Notes: generated by a model from the letters alone, not told the origin. Positions 15,567-24,705 are shown, numbered from the stretch's first letter. The stretch: 43,906 nucleotides of DNA from an uncultured Prevotella sp. (GCA_905236165.1 CAJOOC010000086.1:1-43906); one strand, 5' to 3'. Translations and numbers: made by a program.

Positions 15567-15932
15567 ATGTCACAGAAGAATTATTTTGTGCGCGAGAATG
15601 CAACGGAGCTGCAGTATTTTTGCCAGCTTCAGGTTTCAAACAAATTCCGGAAGGACATGTCAGCCGGCGAGATGGAGCTGTGCACGTGGATGGTGCAGCA
15701 CCTCGTCCATCGCAGCATCAGGGAGGAGCAGTTCCGCCAGGTGCTCGATGCGGTGCAGCAGCATGTCGATGCCATCAACCGCTCATGGGACGGCACGCGC
15801 CCGTTCCTGGTAATGACCTACGTACCGCTGCTGAAGACGGAGAGCGGCTACATACGCATCGAGCGCGCCAACCGCAGACACCAGGCCGTGCTGCTGCCCA
15901 TCATAGATTATCGGGGAGAGGCCAAGGTGTAA
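15567..15932 (+). CDS. Hypothetical protein under the structured leader
   Basis: 121 residues, MSQKNYFVRENATELQYFCQLQ. It is soluble, with helical segments (GEMELCTWMVQHLVHRSIREEQFRQVLDAVQQHVDAINRSW) and a C-terminal part ending in LLPIIDYRGEAKV. There is no recognised domain and no signal or membrane segment. The leader can hide the region just before its start codon, so its expression is probably conditional. Its place before the replication gene suggests an early or replication-linked role, which is inference. Confidence 0.65.
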   Translation: MSQKNYFVRENATELQYFCQLQVSNKFRKDMSAGEMELCTWMVQHLVHRSIREEQFRQVLDAVQQHVDAINRSWDGTRPFLVMTYVPLLKTESGYIRIERANRRHQAVLLPIIDYRGEAKV

Positions 15933-16002
15933 CAGAGACCGCGAGGCCGTATACGGCGGCCTCGCTTCAAAGAGTGTTAAACTGATTAAAAGACAAATCA
16001 AT

Positions 16003-16347
16003 ATGGACAAGTGGTTATTTATAGAGGTGTTTTCGTACAGATCTGTTAATAGAATGGGACAGGAACTTGGAGAGTATGTCCGAGACAAATATGACAGGAC
16101 GGTCGTTCACGCAGACTGCATGAACGATGTAGCTGACGATATCAGGAGCAAGATGGATGAACTGAAGAAGAAATACCCGAGATGCAAGGGGTTTCAGCTC
16201 CGGCATCATAGATATGAAGATTCTGACTATATGATAAGGGATCATATCTGGGCCGGTCACGTAGATCCCAACAAAGACTATGAAGTGTTCGTTCTGCACA
16301 CGAAGAAGATTCGTAAACTTAACCTTGAAACAACATTAAATTTTTGA
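16003..16347 (+). CDS. Hypothetical early phage protein
   Basis: 114 residues, MDKWLFIEVFSYRSVNRMGQELGEY. It is charged and soluble, with a helical middle (DCMNDVADDIRSKMDELKKKYPRC) and an aromatic, basic C-terminal part (FQLRHHRYEDSDYMIRDHIWAGHVD). No motif is recognised. It forms a pair with the next small gene 3 bp later. Confidence 0.6.
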   Translation: MDKWLFIEVFSYRSVNRMGQELGEYVRDKYDRTVVHADCMNDVADDIRSKMDELKKKYPRCKGFQLRHHRYEDSDYMIRDHIWAGHVDPNKDYEVFVLHTKKIRKLNLETTLNF

Positions 16348-16350
16348 GAT

Positions 16351-16566
16351 ATGAAAAGAAAGAAAAGGAACAGGCGCATGTTAACTCTTACCGTCCCCGC
16401 TATAAAGAAATTTCGCGAGATCCTGAAAGAGGGAAGGATGGAAAATTTTCTGATAGATAATGGAGAGAAATTTGGAGCAGGCAGCGTCCGGGTTAAGATC
16501 TATCTAAAACGCCGACCGTGGGTATTAACAATTGAAGCTAAGAGAGTGAAAAAACGTCGCGTTTGA
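16351..16566 (+). CDS. Small highly basic protein
   Basis: 71 residues with about one third Lys and Arg (MKRKKRNRRMLTLTVPAIKKF at the start, KRVKKRRV at the end). A nucleic-acid-binding role is plausible from charge alone. No family is recognised. It ends just before the promoter of the primase-helicase gene. Confidence 0.5.
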   Translation: MKRKKRNRRMLTLTVPAIKKFREILKEGRMENFLIDNGEKFGAGSVRVKIYLKRRPWVLTIEAKRVKKRRV

Positions 16567-16570
16567 GTAT

Positions 16571-16601
16571 TTTGTTAAAAGGTATATTGCTGATACCTTT
16601 G
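16571..16601 (+). promoter_or_regulatory. Promoter for the primase-helicase gene
   Basis: TTTG (16571-16574), 19 bp, TACCTTTG (16594-16601); an exact consensus match, 22 bp before the ATG. Confidence 0.75.
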
Positions 16602-16623
16602 CAAAAGAAAAATTCCGAAAGCT

Positions 16624-19600
16624 ATGATAAAGGATCATATAATAGAAAAGCTATACAGTCTGAATATCCAGGATGTGGTGGCGGACTATGTGGAGTTGAA
16701 GAAAAGCGGTGTCAACTGGAAAGGCCTTTGTCCCTTCCATGATGACAAGAACCCGAGTTTTGTCGTCAGTCCCAGCAAGAATATCTGCCATTGCTTCGTA
16801 TGTGGCAAGGGCGGCAGCCCGATATCCTTCGTCATGGAAAAGGAGAACTGCAGTTTCCCGCAGGCCTGCAAGATTCTGGGAGAGAAATATCATATCAAGG
16901 TTGAGGAGGACGAAAAGCACGAGCCTACCAAGGAGGAGATAGAGCTGCAGCGGAAAAAGGAAAGTGCGTTGGTTATATATGAACGCGTCCAAAGGCATTT
17001 CATGGAATGTCTGCATGCTGACACCCCCGAGGCGAAGGCCGCCTACGGATATGCCGTCTGCAGATGGGGTGCGGAGTCTGTGGAGGAACTGGGTCTGGGC
17101 TATGCTCCGAAAGACTGGCAGGACATAGTGAAGTTTGCTGCGAAGGAGTGTCTGAGCATACCGCTGATGAAAGAGTTGCGACTAATCAGTACCTCGGAGA
17201 AAGGCAACGACTACGGCTTCTACAACGACCGTCTGATGATACCTGTAAGGGACAAATTCGGACGCGTTATCAGCTACACCGCCCGCACTATGGACGAACA
17301 CAAGGAGAAGGGAAGCAAGTATATCAACGGTGCAGAAAGTTTCTTCTTTACGAAGGGCAATCACCTGTTCGGCCTTGACCTTGCCCAGAAAGAGGGAGCG
17401 AAACAGGAGCTCTTTTATGTGGTGGAGGGTGCTCCGGATGTAATAAAGATGCAGCAGATAGGCATCACCAACACTATCGCAGCACTCGGGACAGCCTTCA
17501 CAAAAGAGCAGTTCCAGCTGCTGAAGCGATATCACTGCACGCTGTGCTTCATTCCCGACCAGGACGGTCCGGGCATAGAGGCCGTCAAGAAGAACGGCCG
17601 TCTGGCTATGGAAGCCGGCTTCAGGGTGACAGTGAAAGAGATTCCCCCCATGGTGGACGAGGACGGCACCGAGCACAAACAGGATGCCGACAGCTATTTC
17701 AGGCGTAGCGATGAGGGGGGCAAGAACAGCGCAGAGGCGCAGCTGGCCTCTCTGAACACGGAGGATTTTGTGATATGGCTGGCCAGGCACATATACAACG
17801 AAGATCAGACCGACACTGCCAAGAGCGACAGCATCAAGGAAATATGCGACACGGTAATCCTGGAGCAGGATGAATTCACCCAGGGCAGCCTTATTGATGC
17901 GCTCGGAGAGAAATACGGCCACAAGACATTATGGAAGAATGCCGTGAACGATGCCAAGCGGCGGCGCAATGAGGCCAAGGCTAAAAGGAGTTCTCAGCGC
18001 TCAGGTATCGATCTTAGGAAATACGGTTTCTTTGAGGAACATAACTGTTATTGGAGCAACGAGGACGGAGGCGAGAAGCAATGGTCAAACTTCAAGATGA
18101 AGCCGTTGTTCCACATCATGGGTGTCGATGACTCCAAGCGCCTGTACGAGATAACCAATGTTGACGGCACCACGCGCACGCTGGAGCTCACAGCCGACGA
18201 ACTGGTATCACTGCCCAAGTTCATGACCCGTGTGGAGAGTGCCGGCAATTTCCTGTGGAAGGCAACCATGCAGGAGCTTACCAAGCTAAAGAGCTATCTC
18301 TTTGACATTACAGGCACGGCGATACGCGTGAGACAGTATGGATGGCAGAAACGCGGCTTTTGGGCCTTCGGCAACGGCTGCATATACGACAACGACTGGT
18401 ACCCCGCAGACCACATGGGTATCGTTCACCTCCATGAAGCCAACAAACAGCTTGATAACTACTATCTGCAGGGTGCCAGCGACCTCTATGCCGAAGACAC
18501 CAGTTATTTCTCTTTTGAGAGGCAGTTCGTAATGCCAGAGGGACACAGTAGCATATCACTCAGGAACTTTGCCCTGATGATGGCGGACGTATTCGGTGAC
18601 AATGCCAAGATAGCCATATGTTATCTGCTTGCCACCATCTTCCGTGACATAATTACCGGATACACCACCAATTTCCCGCTGCTCAACCTGTTCGGTCCGA
18701 AGGGCAGTGGAAAGTCTGAGCTGGGCATTACGCTCATGCGCTTCTTCACGAGAGGTGACCGTCCCATCAATCTCCGCAACACCACAGCACCCGGACTGAG
18801 CCAAGCACTGGCCATGACGGCTAACGGCATGGTGCACCTCGACGAGTACAAAAACTCACTCGACATGCGTATCATAGAGATTATCAAAGGTGCATACGAC
18901 GGTGTAGGCCGTTCCCGCCTCGATATGGATCGTGGCAAGCAGGTAGAGAAGACTCCCGTCGACTGCGGCGTCATTGTCAGCGGACAGGAGATGCCTACGC
19001 TGGATATCGCGATGTTCAGCCGTATGATATACTTGACACACGACACCACGGTACATGACCGTGAAGCGAAAGACAAGTTCAACAACCTTGCAGATATAAG
19101 GAAACTGGGGCTGCAGCACCTGACAAAGCAGATACTCTCACACAGGGCTCTTTTCGAAAGCTCATTTTACGACACCTATAACGAGGCTACCAATGAAGTC
19201 TACGACCTCATCGACGGTTCACAGGTGGAAGACCGTCTTTGGCGTAACTGGGTGATGCTGCTGGCCGCCTACAAGACTCTCCATCAGCAGCTGGACTTGC
19301 CATTTGATTATGAAGAAATAAAGAGGCTGTGTGTGGATGGAATAAAACGGCAGAATTCGGAGATAATAAGCAACAACGAGCTGGGCAATCTGTGGAATGC
19401 CATGACATACCTCTATGAGGAAGGTATGATATACAGCGACGGCGACTTCAAGGTGAAGTATGTCAAGACGCTGAAGACCGACCGCACAGAGCGAGAGTAC
19501 CGCACGAACACCCCGGTACTGATGCTGCGCCTGAACCATTTTATCGGCCAGTACAAACGCATGGCCAAGCAACAGGGAGAGACGGTGATGTCCAAGGACT

Positions 19601-19911
19601 CCATCCGCTACTACCTTACTACCAGCGGTGCCTACCTGGGTATGAAGGCATCGGAAAGATGGAAGGTGTTCCAGGATGGCAAGCCTCTAACAGAGGTGCG
19701 CATAGAGCAGGGTGGGCAGGCAAGACAAGCCGATATATGCAAGTTTGACAGGTGCATGTGCTTCGACTATATTATGCTGAAAGAGAAGTTTGACCTGAAC
19801 CTGGAATCTATATCAGCGGAGCGTGCCGAAGAAATGGAGCAGGAAGCTGCAGAGGCAGAAGCCAGGAGCTTCGCCAGAAAGAGAGAGCCGGACATGTTCG
19901 AAAAAGAATGA
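16624..19911 (+). CDS. Phage primase-helicase
   Basis: 1095 residues combining priming and unwinding for phage DNA replication. Residues about 30-75 are a CHC2 zinc finger of the DnaG type (C36, H39, C57, C60). A Toprim primase domain follows, with E268 in VVEGAPDV and the acidic D312-x-D314 in PDQDGPG. The C-terminal half holds a P-loop ATPase: Walker A GPKGSGKS at 691-698, then an acidic HLDEYKN motif as Walker B, and downstream QEMPTLDIAMFSR as a likely sensor region. The central ~250 residues are not recognised. It has its own promoter and terminator, and the iteron array begins about 140 bp after it, which supports a role in origin-dependent initiation. Confidence 0.85.
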   Translation: MIKDHIIEKLYSLNIQDVVADYVELKKSGVNWKGLCPFHDDKNPSFVVSPSKNICHCFVCGKGGSPISFVMEKENCSFPQACKILGEKYHIKVEEDEKHEPTKEEIELQRKKESALVIYERVQRHFMECLHADTPEAKAAYGYAVCRWGAESVEELGLGYAPKDWQDIVKFAAKECLSIPLMKELRLISTSEKGNDYGFYNDRLMIPVRDKFGRVISYTARTMDEHKEKGSKYINGAESFFFTKGNHLFGLDLAQKEGAKQELFYVVEGAPDVIKMQQIGITNTIAALGTAFTKEQFQLLKRYHCTLCFIPDQDGPGIEAVKKNGRLAMEAGFRVTVKEIPPMVDEDGTEHKQDADSYFRRSDEGGKNSAEAQLASLNTEDFVIWLARHIYNEDQTDTAKSDSIKEICDTVILEQDEFTQGSLIDALGEKYGHKTLWKNAVNDAKRRRNEAKAKRSSQRSGIDLRKYGFFEEHNCYWSNEDGGEKQWSNFKMKPLFHIMGVDDSKRLYEITNVDGTTRTLELTADELVSLPKFMTRVESAGNFLWKATMQELTKLKSYLFDITGTAIRVRQYGWQKRGFWAFGNGCIYDNDWYPADHMGIVHLHEANKQLDNYYLQGASDLYAEDTSYFSFERQFVMPEGHSSISLRNFALMMADVFGDNAKIAICYLLATIFRDIITGYTTNFPLLNLFGPKGSGKSELGITLMRFFTRGDRPINLRNTTAPGLSQALAMTANGMVHLDEYKNSLDMRIIEIIKGAYDGVGRSRLDMDRGKQVEKTPVDCGVIVSGQEMPTLDIAMFSRMIYLTHDTTVHDREAKDKFNNLADIRKLGLQHLTKQILSHRALFESSFYDTYNEATNEVYDLIDGSQVEDRLWRNWVMLLAAYKTLHQQLDLPFDYEEIKRLCVDGIKRQNSEIISNNELGNLWNAMTYLYEEGMIYSDGDFKVKYVKTLKTDRTEREYRTNTPVLMLRLNHFIGQYKRMAKQQGETVMSKDSIRYYLTTSGAYLGMKASERWKVFQDGKPLTEVRIEQGGQARQADICKFDRCMCFDYIMLKEKFDLNLESISAERAEEMEQEAAEAEARSFARKREPDMFEKE

Positions 19912-19960
19912 CCTTCTTTACACTTATATAAAGTTTTTTGGAATTTTCCTTTATGCAGGA

Positions 19961-19990
19961 AGCCTGATGCGTGATGCATCGGGCTTTTTG
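19961..19990 (+). terminator. Terminator after the primase-helicase
   Basis: AGCCTGATGC (19961-19970) pairs with GCATCGGGCT (19976-19985) with one G-T pair and a 5-base loop, followed by five T. Confidence 0.75.
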
Positions 19991-20027
19991 CTTTTATAGC
20001 CAGAAAACACCTCGTACAGTTATCATT

Positions 20028-20330
20028 GCGCGCGTGCGCGCGAGAAAAACTATGCACACACATGCACACAACTGCACACATTTTTGTTTATGCTTGATAT
20101 ACAGACGATTACGGATAGCACACAAATAAATAATGGTGCACACGTTGTGCACAAATTTGCACACACTTTGCACACAAGCTTCTAATTTGCACACAAAAGA
20201 CGCATTTTGCACACATTTTTTTTCTTTTGCACACAAAACATATTTCTCTAATTAGCTGATAATAAGGAATATAGTGTTTTGTGTGCAGTTGTGTGCAGCG
20301 TGTGCAGCTGTTTATGTATTCGTGTGCGTG
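20028..20330. repeat. TGCACACA iteron-like array, candidate phage origin
   Basis: A gene-free 500-bp gap (19912-20415) is packed with TGCACACA words. Three copies at 10-bp spacing start at 20053, 20063 and 20073. Five copies of TTTGCACACA start at 20156, 20167, 20186, 20206 and 20226, near 10 or 20 bp apart. Inverted copies TGTGTGCA start at 20280 and 20290, with GTGTGCA at 20300. A perfect inverted repeat GTGCACA-CGT-TGTGCAC is at 20136-20152. Alternating GC (20028-20042) flanks the left side, and an AT-rich stretch (20236-20280) lies inside. The phasing, the mirror symmetry and the adjacent primase-helicase point to a replication origin; a large operator is the alternative. Confidence 0.7.
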
Positions 20331-20364
20331 ATTATTTTTTTTCTACAATAAAACACAACTTTTC

Positions 20365-20394
20365 TTGTAATTACCAGAATTTTTGTTAACTTTG
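20365..20394 (+). promoter_or_regulatory. Promoter after the iteron array
   Basis: TTG (20365-20367), 19 bp, TAACTTTG (20387-20394), 21 bp before the ATG at 20416. Confidence 0.65.
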
Positions 20395-20415
20395 CATCGT
20401 TAAATTGTAGTAACT

Positions 20416-20901
20416 ATGAGTAATATCCAAATCTATGTGAAGCTACCGCTATATGAGCGGGAGTGGTGTGAGTTCCATTTCGGATGTCCATGTGAATTCC
20501 CGCCACAGACTAATCTGAACAATGTTATTAGGCATTTCTCCAGGCAACGGCCTTCAACGGCACTCCCTGAGACTCAGCAGGCGGGCGAGATGGCTATATG
20601 TCTCATGGGAAGCCATTCTAAGAAACCTGAGATGTATAACTATGTTTCCAAACATGGGAAAGATGCCATTGTAGAGGCGATAGATGACCTATTCGTAATG
20701 CATATGTGGGAAGATCTTACTGATATCGGCTGCAGGAGCGTACAGCTTTCAAAGTTGGTAAAGGACTGGATGGAGTCTAATGGTATCTCCATGACGGGTA
20801 ACAATTACGATAACCTGCGCCAGAAATTCCAGCGTATAAAGGATGCGTATAAAAAGAAGGCAGGTATCAATGTCTCGCGCGGTTATAAACACGAAAAGTA
20901 A
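20416..20901 (+). CDS. Hypothetical phage protein
   Basis: 161 residues, MSNIQIYVKLPLYEREWCEFHFG. The first half has the look of a compact alpha-beta domain (PCEFPPQTNLNNVIRHFSRQRP), and the second half is helical and basic (SKLVKDWMESNGISMTGNNYDNLRQKFQRIKDAYKKKAG). That second part could be a DNA-binding unit with winged-helix spacing, but no family is recognised. It is the first gene after the iteron array, with its own promoter. Confidence 0.65.
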   Translation: MSNIQIYVKLPLYEREWCEFHFGCPCEFPPQTNLNNVIRHFSRQRPSTALPETQQAGEMAICLMGSHSKKPEMYNYVSKHGKDAIVEAIDDLFVMHMWEDLTDIGCRSVQLSKLVKDWMESNGISMTGNNYDNLRQKFQRIKDAYKKKAGINVSRGYKHEK

Positions 20902-20990
20902 TAGGATTTCTATAAATCACATAGAAAACACATATATTTCTTTCCACAAAAATCAAATATTTTCTCAACCCCGTTCAACACCGTACATAT

Positions 20991-21404
20991 ATGTCGAAGT
21001 TAGTTCATGTCCGAAAGATAGAAATTGCAGATAGCAGGAGCCTCGAAGGCCTGTTGTTCGTGGACAATACATCGTGTAGATTGGGAAACGCCCCATCTTT
21101 TTCTGAAATCAGCATCAGAGAGTTGGTTGGAGTGACCGTTGATGACGAGTATGAGAATAACCAGAGGGTATATACTACCACTGCCACATTCTCTACATGC
21201 GAAAAAATGCCCTTGTCCAGACGTCGCGTGGTCTTCAGGCTTACATCCATGGACGGCAGGAGGTACCTGATAGGCACAGATTCCCGTCCTTATCCCGTTT
21301 TTAGGGAGAGTAATGCTTTCCCGGGTAAAGCCGGTGACAGCATCCTGAAAAAAGTGACTATAACATGGAAATCCCTTTTTCCAATGCTCCTTATAATTGA
21401 ATAA
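20991..21404 (+). CDS. Hypothetical phage protein
   Basis: 137 residues, MSKLVHVRKIEIADSRSLEGLLFVD. It appears beta-rich, with many short hydrophobic strands (VYTTTATFSTC, RRRVVFRLTSMDGRRYLIGT, KVTITWKSLFPMLLIIE). It lies just before the prohead protease promoter and may be a minor virion or assembly factor. No motif is recognised. Confidence 0.6.
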   Translation: MSKLVHVRKIEIADSRSLEGLLFVDNTSCRLGNAPSFSEISIRELVGVTVDDEYENNQRVYTTTATFSTCEKMPLSRRRVVFRLTSMDGRRYLIGTDSRPYPVFRESNAFPGKAGDSILKKVTITWKSLFPMLLIIE

Positions 21405-21409
21405 GGTAT

Positions 21410-21440
21410 TTTGTCTTTAAGGTTTTATTTCATACCTTTG
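21410..21440 (+). promoter_or_regulatory. Late promoter for the capsid genes
   Basis: TTTG (21410-21413), 19 bp, TACCTTTG (21433-21440), 21 bp before the protease ATG at 21462. It is an exact consensus match. Confidence 0.75.
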
Positions 21441-21461
21441 TGCAAAAGTTTATCACAAGGT

Positions 21462-22601
21462 ATGAAATACGATTTCTATATTACGGGCACTATTGGCGTT
21501 GAGTATGACTGGTGGACGGGCCACCGTGGTACCACCGCCAATATGGTTAAGAATTTCCTGCGCGACCATAAAGACCAGGAAGTGACCATTGCTGTATCGT
21601 CTCTTGGCGGCTACATCGATGACGGACTCACCATTATGGAGTATATCAAGGATCATGGCAAATGCAACATGGTCATAATAGGTATGACGGCAAGTGCCGC
21701 AACCATCCTCTGCATGAAGGCCAAGACGGTGAAGATAGCACGCGGCTCCATGATGCTTATCCACAACAGTTCACAGATGCTCGACGTGTGGACCAGCGCC
21801 AACAAGGAGCAGATAGACACCATAATCCAGCAGTTCCAGCATGAGCGTGAGCAGCTTGACACGATTGACAAGTGCCTGGCCGATATCTACGCTCATAAAA
21901 ACAAGAAGACGCTTGATGAGAACCTTTCTATGATGGGAAAGGAAAGATGGCTCTCCGCTCAGGATGCCCTGGACTTCGGTCTGGTGGATGGTATCCTTGA
22001 CGATGATGACAACACCGTTAAGGCCAAGACAGTGGCTGAAGCATACAGAGGCATTACTGGTGCCAGCGAGCACTATGGCCTTCCTGCCCTGACAAAGGCA
22101 GGTAAGCCGGAACGTAATGTCATACAGCGTATGAGTGAGGCACTGAAGAAAATGTCCGGCATTCTGAACGATGCCGAAACTCAGAGTCCGGAACCTCAAA
22201 CCAAACCAATAATAAATATGAAGAAAATTGTTTTGAATTTCATCTGTGCTATCCTTACTGTCAAGGATATCACCATCAGTGATAAGGGCGAGGCCTCTAT
22301 CACCGAAGACCAGCTGAATATGCTGGAGAATGCTCTGAAGGAGAAGGGTGACCGTATTGCTGCTCTTGAGGCAGAGAAGAATACAGCCATCAGCGACAAG
22401 CAGGCAGCCGAGACAGCCAAGGCCGCAGCTGAGACGGCCAAGGCCACTGCCGAACAGAATCTTGCCACCCTTCAGACGGAGTATGACAATTTCAAGGCCG
22501 AGGCCGGGGCAGACACCCAGCATAAGCCTGTCACACCGTCCGCTGAGGAGAAGAACCTCTCGTCGGCTGAGATGTTTAACCAGGTTAAATCACTTCTATA
22601 A
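21462..22601 (+). CDS. ClpP-like prohead protease with scaffold-like tail
   Basis: 379 residues from MKYDFYITGTIG, whose ATG follows the promoter by a normal leader. Residues 1-200 are an S14 (ClpP-type) serine protease: GGYIDDGL, the nucleophile S78 in GMTASAAT, and H101 in MMLIHNSSQ. Prohead proteases of this type cleave the scaffold and capsid during head maturation. Residues about 250-379 are a coiled coil (LENALKEKGDRIAALEAEKNTAI, then many AETAKA repeats), as in scaffold proteins. An in-frame ATG at 22218 (MKKIVLNF) could start a separate scaffold. The capsid gene begins 2 bp after the stop. Confidence 0.85.
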   Translation: MKYDFYITGTIGVEYDWWTGHRGTTANMVKNFLRDHKDQEVTIAVSSLGGYIDDGLTIMEYIKDHGKCNMVIIGMTASAATILCMKAKTVKIARGSMMLIHNSSQMLDVWTSANKEQIDTIIQQFQHEREQLDTIDKCLADIYAHKNKKTLDENLSMMGKERWLSAQDALDFGLVDGILDDDDNTVKAKTVAEAYRGITGASEHYGLPALTKAGKPERNVIQRMSEALKKMSGILNDAETQSPEPQTKPIINMKKIVLNFICAILTVKDITISDKGEASITEDQLNMLENALKEKGDRIAALEAEKNTAISDKQAAETAKAAAETAKATAEQNLATLQTEYDNFKAEAGADTQHKPVTPSAEEKNLSSAEMFNQVKSLL

Positions 22602-22603
22602 CA

Positions 22604-23929
22604 ATGGCAACAGCAGCACAGCAACTGATGACTCCCGATCAGATGAAGGAGCGCATCACCCCTGCGGAGCTTGAAACCTCCTGCAAGCAGTATAAGCGTG
22701 AACTGATCATGCAGCCCATCGAGGTCATGAAGGACAACACGCTGAAGTATATCACCCTCGTTCCCGGTGTCCGCAACCAGCTTATTTGGGGCGAACTTGC
22801 CGGCGATGCAGAGCTGGCTCCATGGAGTAAGTCGAACAAGAAAGATGCTGACTACAACATCGAGGGTCGCACCCTCCAGGTATGGCCCGGCAACTGCGCC
22901 TACGACTTCGACCCTATGGAGGTGTTCCAGAGCATCTATGGCCAGAGTATCATGCTCGGTCAGTCGATGACTACTCACCAGATAGCCCGTATGGTGGCTA
23001 CATACTTCGCCGCTAAGATCGGTGGTCACCTGAACGACCACGTCTGGGATGCCGTTCGCAATGTCAACGGCAACAAGACCGAAGACCTCTTCGACGGTTT
23101 CGATACCATCATTGGCAAAGAGATTTCTGCCGAGAAACTGAAGAAACAGCTGGGCAACCTCTTCGAGTTCGACGCTGCCATCAGCGAGGCTACTGCCGTA
23201 GATCAGCTGAAGGAGTACTGGCGCAAGGCCAACAATTTCCTGCGTGGCCGCGAGTGCAACATGTACATTCCGGAAAGTGTCTATTGGGCCTACATCGATG
23301 ACTACCAGGCTCGCCATGGTTCGCTTCCGTACAACACCGAGTATGAGAAACTCACTCTCGAAGGCTCCAACGGCAAGTGCCATTTCGTGGTGCTGCCGAA
23401 CATGGCCGATTCCGACTACCTGAAGATCACCACCAAGCAGAACCTGCTGCTCGGCACCGACATCAACTCTCAGGAGAACCATGTCGGCATTCAGAAATAC
23501 TCATCCTGGGAGCTCACCTTCGAGTTTGCCGCTGTCTATGGTGCTCAGATCCGCACACTGGCCAAGGAGGCTCTGTTTGTGGGTAAACTCGCCACCGCCA
23601 CCCCAAGCACGGGAGATGACGATGAAGATCAGGAGACCATCGTAGTGAAGAGCAACACCACCGTCAGCTTTGCCGACAGCGTGAAGTCTGCGACGATGGG
23701 TGAAGAGTTTGCAGGACAGGTGGCTACAACTACTCCTGCAGGCAAGACGCTGACCTATTCATCGTCTGACACCTCCGTTGCCACCGTCGATGCCTCTACA
23801 GGTGCCGTAACACTCGTAGGCGCCGGTACAACTCTCATCACTGCCTCTTTCGCCGGTGACACGACACACAATGCCGCCAGCGCAAGCTACGCACTCACCG
23901 TAGCGGCTGCACAGCAGGGTGAAGGATAA
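22604..23929 (+). CDS. Major capsid protein with C-terminal Ig-like domain
   Basis: 441 residues. The identity as major capsid protein rests on the position right after the prohead protease/scaffold, the length, and a body (about 1-330) with HK97-type features: an N-terminal helix, a DDYQARHG...YEKLTLEG region and a VVLPNMADSDYLKITTKQNLLLGTD stretch. Residues about 350-435 are a separate Ig-like domain of the BIG_2 type (TYSSSDTSVATVDASTGAVTLVGAGTTLITASFAGDTT), joined by an acidic linker (GDDDEDQE). Such domains on capsids are thought to weakly bind mucus or cell surface glycans. A strong hairpin terminator follows. Confidence 0.75.
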   Translation: MATAAQQLMTPDQMKERITPAELETSCKQYKRELIMQPIEVMKDNTLKYITLVPGVRNQLIWGELAGDAELAPWSKSNKKDADYNIEGRTLQVWPGNCAYDFDPMEVFQSIYGQSIMLGQSMTTHQIARMVATYFAAKIGGHLNDHVWDAVRNVNGNKTEDLFDGFDTIIGKEISAEKLKKQLGNLFEFDAAISEATAVDQLKEYWRKANNFLRGRECNMYIPESVYWAYIDDYQARHGSLPYNTEYEKLTLEGSNGKCHFVVLPNMADSDYLKITTKQNLLLGTDINSQENHVGIQKYSSWELTFEFAAVYGAQIRTLAKEALFVGKLATATPSTGDDDEDQETIVVKSNTTVSFADSVKSATMGEEFAGQVATTTPAGKTLTYSSSDTSVATVDASTGAVTLVGAGTTLITASFAGDTTHNAASASYALTVAAAQQGEG

Positions 23930-23955
23930 ACGAAGATCTTTTTTCTGACCGCGAG

Positions 23956-24006
23956 GGAACGGCGGTATCACACCATGAGATCTCAGGGCCGCCGTTCCAT
24001 TTTTTT
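23956..24006 (+). terminator. Terminator or attenuator after the capsid gene
   Basis: GGAACGGCGG (23956-23965) pairs exactly with CCGCCGTTCC (23989-23998), followed by A and eight T. It would let the capsid gene be expressed far above the genes downstream. Confidence 0.75.
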
Positions 24007-24037
24007 TCAGAATCAAAACTATTAAAATATTAGGAAT

Positions 24038-24664
24038 ATGACCTGCACTACTAAATCGCTCTATAAGAGCATAGAGGCGTGCCCTGGCAAAAAGAATACG
24101 CCGGGCATCCGCCGCCGCTTATACTACATAGACCGTCGCGCTATCGCCAAATTCCCCAAGCTGCCCGATGCAGATGATGAGGGTGTCACCGATATGGGCA
24201 AGCTCGCTCAGTATCAGGGTGACTTTGCCCTCGAAAGTGATCAATACTTTAAGTTCATCGACCTGAAGGATGAAGCCAGCAACGTTACCTTCGAGCCTGT
24301 GGGCGAGAACGGCTCGAAACTGTATAACAACCAGGCGAACGCTGTTGTCGCAGGACAGGATGATGAGGTGAAGGGCTTCGCCCGTCAGGCTCTGAACGAC
24401 GACATCGTCTATGTCTATCAGGATCGCGCCGGCAAGTTCTGCGTCCTCGGCAACGAGATGTTCGAGTGCCACACCTCGCCCAGCGGCGACACCGCTGCCG
24501 AGGTAACGGGTGCCGTCACCACAACCTTCGCCATACAGTGCTATGACGAGTGCCCTGTGCCCACCTACACGGGTAAGCTGAAACTTTCGGCAGATGAGGT
24601 TCTGGATTGCTCCACAGGGGAGATTGAAAAGCTTACGAACCAACCAGTCCCAGGAGAGGAATAA
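24038..24664 (+). CDS. Hypothetical virion protein
   Basis: 208 residues, MTCTTKSLYKSIEACPGKKNTPGIRRRLYYIDRRAIAKFP. It looks beta-rich (FKFIDLKDEASNVTFEPVGENG, TTFAIQCYDECPVPTYTGKLKLSADEV) and is acidic at the C-terminus. The position after the capsid and the fold-like pattern suggest a head decoration or tail-tube-like protein. No family is recognised. Confidence 0.6.
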   Translation: MTCTTKSLYKSIEACPGKKNTPGIRRRLYYIDRRAIAKFPKLPDADDEGVTDMGKLAQYQGDFALESDQYFKFIDLKDEASNVTFEPVGENGSKLYNNQANAVVAGQDDEVKGFARQALNDDIVYVYQDRAGKFCVLGNEMFECHTSPSGDTAAEVTGAVTTTFAIQCYDECPVPTYTGKLKLSADEVLDCSTGEIEKLTNQPVPGEE

Positions 24665-24705
24665 GGTTGTCGCTTCCATAGACGTAATTATTAAATAGGA
24701 ATTCT

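Noticed and set aside
20028..20330. The TGCACACA array as a CRISPR array
   Set aside because: Repeat units are only 8-10 bp, occur in both directions, and have no uniform spacers or cas genes.
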